Part shown: one piece after another, positions 57,834-64,000 of the stretch
How positions within the stretch are numbered: the stretch's first letter is position 1
Layout of the letters: each line of letters begins with the position of its first letter
Assembly (NCBI RefSeq): GCF_020782235.1
Contig: NZ_JAJGNO010000002.1
Location: 186,001-250,000, forward strand
Direction of reading: 5' to 3'
Source: Sphingobium naphthae
Lineage (GTDB): Bacteria > Pseudomonadota > Alphaproteobacteria > Sphingomonadales > Sphingomonadaceae
Length of the DNA: 64,000 nt
Notes under the pieces: model-generated
Seen by the model: the letters and a program-made list of their open reading frames with translations, nothing else
What the model was told of the DNA's origin: nothing
The model's database searches: none
Made by a program: the position numbers and the translations under genes

Positions 57834-59369
57834 TCAATGATCAGCGATGCCGATCCCTCCTTGGAACTTACGCGGCCGGTCGGAGCTATTGCCCCACTTC
57901 GCGACCAAAGCATCGCGCTCCTCTGCAGTGATGGACAGCACCGACCCATGTCGCGGGCGCGGCGGCAGGCGGGCATCCTGGATGCGAGTCCATTTGATGT
58001 CGTCTTCAAGGGCGTTAGTGCCAAGTGGGATGTACCCGATGCCACTATAATGATCGACCCAGAGATAATATTTATATCCACTGGTGTCGCCATCGTTGGC
58101 CTTGAATATGCTTGGACCCTCAACCTCGGGAGTCCCGGCGGTGCGCCCGATGCAGCGCGAGACGACCTGCCACGATCCCGAGGCACCTGCGGCACGCAGC
58201 GATGGGGATCGCTGACCGATGATGTCGGGCGATGGGCATCCTTTGGCCTCGGTCACCTTGGTGAAGCGGTAGAAATGATCCCCCTCCTGGAGAACCGTGG
58301 TATCGATCATCCCGCGGTCCCGGACGAGTGCAGGAAGGTCCGCCGATTTGAACCAGGGCTGAGGAGTAGAAAAGGTTCGGAAATCACGCGTCGTCGACAT
58401 AAGGATCTGCGGTCCGTTACCATCGGGCTGGCGACGCGCATCATCCTTGAAGAGTTGGGACGTCCAGTAGACCACATAGGCATCGATGCTTGCGTCGTAC
58501 ATGGCTTCGGGCGCCCAAGTCATGCCGGCATTGGGCAGATTGACTTCCACATGGCGCTGGTTTCCCCAATTCACAAGGTCGACGGACTCCCAGATTTCCA
58601 GATATCGGCTTCCCTTGCGCGTCGCGTCCGACCAACCGGTTCGCCCTGCGGAGAGATCCGTCGCCATGAGGAAGAAGCGATCGCCTTCGGCGGACCGCAT
58701 GATGAAGGGATCGCGCAGCCCTAGCGTGCCAAGACTGGATTCGAGTACCGGCCGAGCGTCATTGAGCGTCTTCCACTGCAAGGCGTTATTACCCTCGGAG
58801 ATCGCAAAGCGTATTTTTTCGCCATCGGCCGAATCGTCGGGGAAATAGGCGAACAGATAGGCTTCGTTCTTGGCCGGAGGCGCGGGTTTGGCCAACACGG
58901 TCACATCAATGGGGACGGCAAGGATTGCTGCGCCTGGAACGTGGACGGCCGCTGTCAGCCGGACATCGACATCCTCTGATCCACGCGTCACCGCCCCTTT
59001 GGCCACGATGCCGTCCTTCGTCTTTCGATCGACATCGGAGATGACGGCCGGATTTGACGATCGCCAGGTAATTCGAGCCTGACGGGCAGGCGCGAGCTGC
59101 TGATCGCGAAGAATATCCGCGCCGGTCTCCGGCAACGTCACACTTCCGCGGATCGGCGCCTGCCACGCAGGATCGGTCTTGAGGGCTGCTGCAATGGCCC
59201 GCGCCAGTTCTCCAGCATTGCGCGCAGGCTGGGACGGCTCGCCCTGTCGCAGCATCGAACGGGCCGGGGCAGCAGCAGCCACACCCGGGATCAGGATCGC
59301 CAGAACGGCCAGTCCGAACGCCAACTTTCTCAAGAACCTTGTATGGAGCGTGTCTGTCCGGCGATCCAT
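57834..59369 (-). CDS. GH43-like glycosidase with N-terminal Ig-like domain, exported
   Basis: 511 residues. Signal peptide FLRKLAFGLAVLAILIPGVAAAAPA after a short charged lead. Residues ~55-155 form an atrophied bacterial Ig-like domain (VTLPETGADILRDQQ, ITWRSSNPAVIS, VRLTAAV). Residues ~165-500 form a GH43-like propeller: AYLFAYFPDD, LRDPFIMRSAEGDRFFLMATDLS with the base Asp, WAPEAMYDASIDAYVVYWTS, VEGPSIFKANDGDTSGYKYYLWVDHYS with the acid Glu. This layout is typical of arabinosidases annotated as GH43 in sphingomonads. Codon use looks somewhat less GC3-biased than in the neighbours, and the gene stands apart from the wall-recycling genes, so it may be an insertion. 27 bp downstream of a truncated coding remnant on the same strand. 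Confidence 0.82.
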   Translation of the reverse strand: MDRRTDTLHTRFLRKLAFGLAVLAILIPGVAAAAPARSMLRQGEPSQPARNAGELARAIAAALKTDPAWQAPIRGSVTLPETGADILRDQQLAPARQARITWRSSNPAVISDVDRKTKDGIVAKGAVTRGSEDVDVRLTAAVHVPGAAILAVPIDVTVLAKPAPPAKNEAYLFAYFPDDSADGEKIRFAISEGNNALQWKTLNDARPVLESSLGTLGLRDPFIMRSAEGDRFFLMATDLSAGRTGWSDATRKGSRYLEIWESVDLVNWGNQRHVEVNLPNAGMTWAPEAMYDASIDAYVVYWTSQLFKDDARRQPDGNGPQILMSTTRDFRTFSTPQPWFKSADLPALVRDRGMIDTTVLQEGDHFYRFTKVTEAKGCPSPDIIGQRSPSLRAAGASGSWQVVSRCIGRTAGTPEVEGPSIFKANDGDTSGYKYYLWVDHYSGIGYIPLGTNALEDDIKWTRIQDARLPPRPRHGSVLSITAEERDALVAKWGNSSDRPRKFQGGIGIADH

Positions 59370-59396
59370 CTTGGGATGATCTTTCTTGCTGGTGGG

Positions 59397-59648
59397 CTAA
59401 TGCAGGATCGGCTCACCGGTCCTGCCGATATGCGCGACCGTCAGGAGGCATTGGTTTCGGTCGAGCCACTCGATGGGCGCATGATGGTGATATGAAGCGC
59501 GCCCAGGATCGGTGCCGGGCATGTTGGCAAGGATGAAGCGGCAGACCCGCGTTGCGCCCGCGCGCCTCACGGGTGACACGGCATCCGGCAAGCGCACCGG
59601 ACCCCAGAGAACCTCCCAGGCTGCTCTCGTTCCACTGATTGCGCACCA
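59397..59648 (-). pseudogene. Possible 3' remnant of a lost gene
   Basis: An open frame of about 82 codons ends in TAG at 59397. Its last 60 codons have the GC3 pattern of real genes and read RRAGATRVCRFILANMPGTD and HHHAPIEWLDRNQCLLTVA, with many aromatic and His residues. There is no start codon with a ribosome-binding site, and an in-frame TGA at 59649 blocks extension. It lies 27 bp upstream of the GH43 gene on the same strand, the spacing of an operon partner. I do not recognise the family. The stretch 59649-59988 to its right shows no gene or signal I can support. Confidence 0.3.
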
Positions 59649-59988
59649 TCAAACCAGCGCAATCTTCCACGCCACCTCCCCTAGATCAATATTGCGGAAT
59701 TGATGTTCAGATATCAGGATTGTGCACGTCGCTCAACCGGGATACTCCAGGATAGCTGCTGACGGCCTCTTCTTTCGCGCATGATGATCGATGCGAGTTA
59801 CCCGTGACATCTGCCGGTAGACTCCAGCGCTCCTTTCAGCGGCCGGCTGACCTGTGCCGGACCAGCGCGTCTTCATGCTCGGCCGCGCGCGCAATTCTCT
59901 TCCAAAATAGGATTTTCTCTGATCTATCCTGGGTGATGAAGGACGTCGTCAACTCTCTGCGGCCGATCGGACCGCGCCGGCTTTTGCC

Positions 59989-60085
59989 TGTCGCGTCCGT
60001 GTCGCTTCGCTGTCGCGTTCCTGTCGCTTCGCGGGCGCTTTCCGGTCGCTTCGGGCCGAAAAAGGCCGACGACACTGTGAACTTC
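59989..60085. repeat. Dispersed repeat, copy 2: six 11-bp units plus hairpin tail
   Basis: Units of exactly 11 bp begin at 59989, 60000, 60011, 60022, 60033 and 60044 (TGTCGCGTCCG, TGTCGCTTCGC, TGTCGCGTTCC, TGTCGCTTCGC, GGGCGCTTTCC, GGTCGCTTCGG). The 31-bp tail has the hairpin GGCC-GAAAAA-GGCC and ends GACGACACTGTGAACTTC, identical to copy 1 over the last 18 bp. It lies between the remnant/GH43 side and dacB, 137 bp upstream of the dacB start. From 60086 to 60222 nothing else was identified. Confidence 0.85.
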
Positions 60086-60222
60086 GGTGCGGTCGATCCT
60101 GGCCCTATTTTGCGGGAGCGCGCCGCCTCTCGATCGCGCCTGCGGGCCGCGGCGGCGGGGCATTGCCGCAGGTTATGGATCATGCCCTGCCCGCGCCTGT
60201 TCAACCGGTCTGCTTGCGGTCT

Positions 60223-61689
60223 ATGATCGGCCTCATGCGCATGTTCCTGCCCCTGCCCACCCTCGCCGTCGCCCTCGCCCTGCCGTTCTCCGGCGTCGCC
60301 GCGCAGACTGCCCCGCCGCCGCCGCTCTCCGCCATCGCGCACCAGCTTGAGCAGGCGCCCAGCGGCGCGCGCTACGGGCTGCTGGTCGCGACGCTGGACG
60401 GCGCGCCCGTGCTCGCCATCGCGCCGGACGAGCGCTTCATTCCCGCGTCCAATACCAAAATGTTCACCACCGCCACTGCCTATGCCGATCTCGCGGCGCT
60501 CGACTGGGCAGCGCAGGGCACGGGCGTGCGCATCGAAGGGCGCGACGTGATCCTGGAGGGACGCGGCGACGCGCGCCTCTCCAGCGCGGCGGATTGCAGG
60601 GTCGACTGCCTGCAGACGCTGGCCGACGCCATCGCCGCCCGCACCCGGCGCGTGCGCGATGTGATCGGCGACGACAGCTGGTATCCCGACGAACGCTGGG
60701 GGCCGGGCATGAGCTGGAACAATATCCAATCGCGCTATGGCACCGGCGTTTCCGCGCTGACGCTGGATGACAATGAAGTCACGGCCAGCGTCGCCCCCGG
60801 CGCGATCGGGGCGCCGCCGAAGGTGCGGGCAGCGGGCTATTACCGGATCGACAATCGCATCGTCACCGTGCCGGGCAAGGCGCAGGCGATCGTCGCCGAC
60901 CGCGCGCCCAATGGCCGGCTGGTCCGCCTCACCGGCACGATCGGTGTCGAGGCCGCACCCGCGACCCTGCATTTCAGCGTCGACGATCCTGCCCATCATG
61001 CCGCCTGGCGGCTGGGCGAATTGCTGCGGGCGCGCGGCGTGACGGTCACCGGAGACATCCGCACGCGTCATCGCCCGCTTGGCCCCGGCGATGATCCCGC
61101 CATCCGCAACGGAACGCCCGCCGCGCGGCCGCCCGCCGCCCCGCTGCTCGCCCAATTGCCCGCCCTGCCGCTGGCGGAGGATATGCGCATCATCAACAAG
61201 CAGAGCCAGAATCTCCACGCCGACCTGATGCTGCGGCGCGTGGCGCGCGCGCAGGGCAGCGGCTCGATCGCCGATGGCCAGGCCGCGCTCGACCGGCTGA
61301 TGGCGCAGGCGGGCGTGGCGAAGGCCAGCTACAGCTTCGCCGACGGGTCGGGCATGTCCTCCTACAACCGCATCACCCCGCGCGCCGCCGTCACCCTGCT
61401 GACCTGGATCGCGCGCCAGCCCTGGGGCGCGGCATGGCGCGACACGCTGCCGGTCGCCGGGCAGGACGGCACGCTGCGCAACCGCTTCAAGGGCACGGTC
61501 CTGGAGGGCAAGCTCTTCGCCAAGACCGGATCGCTCAACGCCGCGCGCGCGCTGTCGGGCTATCTGGTGACGAAGAGCGGCCAGACATTGGTCTTCTCCG
61601 CGCTCGCCAACGACATGCCCGACGGCACGGACGCACAGGCGAGCGCGGCGGTCGACCGGGCGCTCGTCGCTCTTGCCGAAGCGATGTAG
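60223..61689 (+). CDS. dacB: D-alanyl-D-alanine carboxypeptidase/endopeptidase (PBP4, family S13)
   Basis: About 488 residues. Export signal FLPLPTLAVALALPFSGVAAQ. The three penicillin-binding motifs are present: SNTK (Ser-x-x-Lys) in FIPASNTKMFTTA, SYN in GSGMSSYNRITP and KTG in LFAKTGSLNAARAL. GDDSWYPDERWGPGMSWNNIQSRYGTGVSALTLDDNE and INKQSQNLHADLMLRRVA are typical of S13. It trims or cuts peptide cross-links in periplasmic peptidoglycan, producing fragments that AmpG can import. The start is uncertain among ATG codons at 60223, 60235 and 60241; none has a clear ribosome-binding site. The stop lies 3 bp from the stop of the convergent acylase gene. Confidence 0.9.
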   Translation: MIGLMRMFLPLPTLAVALALPFSGVAAQTAPPPPLSAIAHQLEQAPSGARYGLLVATLDGAPVLAIAPDERFIPASNTKMFTTATAYADLAALDWAAQGTGVRIEGRDVILEGRGDARLSSAADCRVDCLQTLADAIAARTRRVRDVIGDDSWYPDERWGPGMSWNNIQSRYGTGVSALTLDDNEVTASVAPGAIGAPPKVRAAGYYRIDNRIVTVPGKAQAIVADRAPNGRLVRLTGTIGVEAAPATLHFSVDDPAHHAAWRLGELLRARGVTVTGDIRTRHRPLGPGDDPAIRNGTPAARPPAAPLLAQLPALPLAEDMRIINKQSQNLHADLMLRRVARAQGSGSIADGQAALDRLMAQAGVAKASYSFADGSGMSSYNRITPRAAVTLLTWIARQPWGAAWRDTLPVAGQDGTLRNRFKGTVLEGKLFAKTGSLNAARALSGYLVTKSGQTLVFSALANDMPDGTDAQASAAVDRALVALAEAM

Positions 61690-61692
61690 CGA

Positions 61693-64000
61693 TCAGCCCG
61701 GCGTCAGCAAAATGCGCTCGGCCGCATGGCGCTCCACCGCCTGCCGGCTGAACCAGAGCGGCTGCATCTCGCCGGCCAGCCAGCGCGGGTAGAAGTCGCG
61801 ATAGCGCGGCGATCGGGGATCGGCCGACTGGCCGGGCAACAGGAGGAAGCGGCTATTGTCCCAGGCGCCCACATCCGCGACCAGCAGGTAGCTGGCGCCG
61901 TGCGACACCTGGTAGCCGCGCCTGGCGTTGAAGCCCCGCGCCATCGGCGTGTAGCTGTCCCCGCCCGACCGCCCGCCCTCGATCGGCGGGAAGGCCGCGG
62001 CAATGCCGGGCAGCGAAGACAGAGGATGCGTGATCTTCACGCGGTGCAGGTCGCCCCAGCGCCACGCCGCCGGATCGGCCCCGGCATCGGCCTGCGCCTT
62101 CCTCCACCCCGCCGCGAGCGCGCGATCGATCAGCGCATCGCGCGCCGCCACGGGATCAGCGCCCATCCGCGCATCGGGCTTGGCCAGGATGGCGAGCATT
62201 TCGAACAGGTTGACCGACGGAATGAAGGCCCGGGCGGCCGCGGGGACGACAAGGTCGCGGAAGCCCGCCAGCAATTCGGGCATCACCATTTCATACAGCA
62301 GCGCCGCCGCGCTATCCGCCTCGATCCCGCAATCCCACCGGCGCAGCAGCCCGGCCGCCTTGGCGGCGTCGGGCGACAGCGCGTCCGGAATAAGCGCCAG
62401 CAGCGCGCGGGCGGGCAGCGACTGGACGTCGTGCTGGAGCGCGATACTGTCCGCAATGCTGTGCCGGGGCTGCGCGTTCAGCACTTCGGAGATGCGGTTG
62501 TAACGGAACGGATCGCTCCAGCTGAAGCTGATGATTTTCTTGTCATAGGGATAGTCCGCGGGAATGTTCATCTGGTTGGCCGACGCGAACCAGCCTTCCT
62601 TTGGATTGTAGACATGGGGCATGTCCTCGACCGGCAATATGCCCGTCCAGTCGAAAGCGCCGTCGCCCGGGGCCGGGAACAGGCCGTCATGCCGCGGCCT
62701 GACCGGCGTATAGCCGATGGTCTGCCAGCCGGTATTGCCCTCGATATCGGCATAATGGAAATTGGTGGGCGACGTGTGGATGCGGAAGGCCTGGCGCAGG
62801 CTGGTCCAGTCCTTCGCCAGGTTGATGGCGATGATGGCAAAGCGCATATTGCCGCCGGGCAGCATGCTGACGGTGGCGAAGGCGCTGGCGCGCTGGCGCG
62901 CGGGATCCTGCGCAACGATGGGCCGACCCTGGGCATAACGCTGCGTCACGCGCTGCGGCGGGCCGTCCTTGACCAGTATCTCGTCCTCATAGGTCTCGAA
63001 CCGCTTCCACTGCCCCTGGTGCCAGTAGAGGTCGGGGTCCTCCTGCGCGGTGCGCAGGATGAACAGGTCGGTCTGGTCGATGTGGAAATTGGTGCGGCCA
63101 AAGGCGAAGCGATCCGTATGCCCCTGCATGATGCCGGGCAGGCCGGGCGCGCCCCCACCGATGACGTCCAGGCCCGGCGCGGTCAGATGCACCATGTGCC
63201 GTGGGCTGAAGCCGCCAATGCCCAGATGCGGATCATTGGCCAGGATCGGGCGACCAGTCGCGCTGCGCGACGCCGCGATGGTCCAGGCGTTGCTGCCCTG
63301 CGCGAAGCGATCGGCGCGCCGCTCCGCCGGATCCAACGCGGCTTCCTCGATCGCGTCGAACGGCACCGGCCGCGCCGATGGCAGCAGCACGCCCAGGTCC
63401 GCTTCGCTGATCGCCGCGCAATCCAGGCCTTCGGGCACGCGATAGGACCAGGCCGGGCGAAGCGGCGCCATCAGCTGATCGACTTCCAGCACGCCCCTTG
63501 CCTGCATCCGGGCGCGGCGCACTTCGTCGTCGGCGTCCCCCATGCCGATGCCGCGCGCGCGGACGAGATCGCGCACGTCCCAGCGCATCGGGCGCAGCCC
63601 CAATATGCCATATTCCAGCGGCATCTGCGCCGGGTCCGCCTCCAGTTCCGCGATACGGGCGTTGACGCCGGCGACATAGCCTTGCGCGCATTCCAGCACG
63701 CCGGGCGGCAGGGTGGCGAATTCGGCATCGATGTCGCCGCGATAATGGAACAGGCGCGCCGCCTTGTCCGCGGCGACGAAGGCCGCGCCGAAGGCTTCGG
63801 CCATGCGCCCCATGTCACGGCGATGGTCGATGTCGATCTGGAAAAGCCGGTCGCGGGCGACGAGATAGCCCTGACCAAAATAGGCGTCGTGCAGCGAGCC
63901 CGCCCGCACATGCGGCACGCCCAGCTCATCCTCCACGATGTCGATCGGCGCGCGCAGGCCGGTCAGTCGGATCCTGCTGGACCGCGCCTGAGCCGTCTTC
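61693..64000 (-). CDS. Penicillin acylase-family (S45) amidohydrolase, 5' end outside window
   Basis: The frame is open to the window edge; about 769 residues are visible. N-terminal lead ends RSSRIRLTGLRAPIDIVEDELGVPHVRAGSLHDAYFGQGYLVARDRLFQIDIDHR, the family opening. The autoprocessing site and Ntn nucleophile are in RFAQGSNAWTIA: the Ser after Gly starts the beta chain. Further family blocks: ILANDPHLGIGGFSP, GAPGLPGIMQGHTDRFAFGRTNFHIDQTDLF, ADIEGNTGWQTIGYTPVR, GWFASANQMNIP and GGDSYTPMARGFNARRGYQVSHGASY. Such enzymes deacylate beta-lactams or acyl-homoserine lactones; which applies is unknown. The signal peptide probably lies just beyond 64000. The GTG at 63936 is internal. Confidence 0.9.
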   Translation of the reverse strand, partial: KTAQARSSRIRLTGLRAPIDIVEDELGVPHVRAGSLHDAYFGQGYLVARDRLFQIDIDHRRDMGRMAEAFGAAFVAADKAARLFHYRGDIDAEFATLPPGVLECAQGYVAGVNARIAELEADPAQMPLEYGILGLRPMRWDVRDLVRARGIGMGDADDEVRRARMQARGVLEVDQLMAPLRPAWSYRVPEGLDCAAISEADLGVLLPSARPVPFDAIEEAALDPAERRADRFAQGSNAWTIAASRSATGRPILANDPHLGIGGFSPRHMVHLTAPGLDVIGGGAPGLPGIMQGHTDRFAFGRTNFHIDQTDLFILRTAQEDPDLYWHQGQWKRFETYEDEILVKDGPPQRVTQRYAQGRPIVAQDPARQRASAFATVSMLPGGNMRFAIIAINLAKDWTSLRQAFRIHTSPTNFHYADIEGNTGWQTIGYTPVRPRHDGLFPAPGDGAFDWTGILPVEDMPHVYNPKEGWFASANQMNIPADYPYDKKIISFSWSDPFRYNRISEVLNAQPRHSIADSIALQHDVQSLPARALLALIPDALSPDAAKAAGLLRRWDCGIEADSAAALLYEMVMPELLAGFRDLVVPAAARAFIPSVNLFEMLAILAKPDARMGADPVAARDALIDRALAAGWRKAQADAGADPAAWRWGDLHRVKITHPLSSLPGIAAAFPPIEGGRSGGDSYTPMARGFNARRGYQVSHGASYLLVADVGAWDNSRFLLLPGQSADPRSPRYRDFYPRWLAGEMQPLWFSRQAVERHAAERILLTPG

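Noticed and set aside
59750..59893. Small minus-strand frame of about 47 codons as a transposase remnant
   Set aside because: Too short and without any recognisable transposase motif or flanking inverted repeats.
1..64000. tRNA, rRNA, CRISPR array, phage or insertion-sequence genes
   Set aside because: Looked for and not found; repeats present are intergenic palindromes and the 11-bp element, not spaced CRISPR units.

Overview
High-GC DNA from an alphaproteobacterium of the sphingomonad type (Sphingomonas, Sphingobium or Novosphingobium); the genus cannot be fixed from this window. The basis is strong GC3 codon bias, four large TonB-dependent receptors (TBDRs) paired with sugar enzymes, Tat-type secretion signals on periplasmic enzymes, and two copies of an intergenic repeat that I recall from sphingomonad genomes. 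No rRNA, tRNA, CRISPR array or recognisable insertion sequence was seen. Nearly all of the window is carbohydrate or cell-wall-sugar catabolism.

Region 1 (1-14202), deoxysugar or galactoside use. The 3' part of a TBDR precedes an overlapping operon: lactonase, aldo/keto reductase fused to a dehydratase small domain, UxaA-type dehydratase, SDR dehydrogenase and sugar mutarotase. A GH35-type beta-galactosidase follows closely. This order fits oxidative, non-phosphorylated L-fucose breakdown. On the other strand are a FucP-type permease, a 1201-residue TBDR and a small DUF6491-like lipoprotein. An orphan winged-helix protein with inverted repeats upstream closes the region.

Region 2 (14530-29019), pectin use. 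ExuT-type transporter, MhpD-like hydratase/hydrolase, LacI-family regulator, KduI, KduD, type B carboxylesterase, PL1 pectate lyase, cupin, acetylesterase-like alpha/beta hydrolase, TBDR and GH43. The palindrome GACACCGGTGTC occurs in front of three transcription units and a degraded copy lies in a fourth, which defines a local regulon.

Region 3 (29305-44111). Two paralogous ~1010-residue proteins (two beta-helix domains plus a lactonase-like propeller) flank a TBDR. Both the second paralog and the TBDR have the same 23-bp element upstream. Gluconokinase, a GntR/FCD regulator, a gluconate permease, a one-domain LuxR regulator, a Tat-exported GFO-type oxidoreductase and a gluconolactonase follow. 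Together they could oxidise sugar to gluconate outside the cytoplasm, then import and phosphorylate it.

Region 4 (44143-48416). A GH43 enzyme behind a TGATAGCGCTATCA palindrome, a cation/proton antiporter, maleylacetoacetate isomerase and a small unknown protein.

Region 5 (48546-64000), peptidoglycan sugar salvage. A divergent cluster: NagB-II, NagA, D-lactate dehydrogenase and an amino-sugar kinase on one strand; MurQ, GntR/UTRA regulator, AmpG and a serine hydrolase on the other. MurQ releases D-lactate, which explains the lactate dehydrogenase. A GH43, a truncated coding remnant, DacB (PBP4) and a partial penicillin-acylase gene complete the window.
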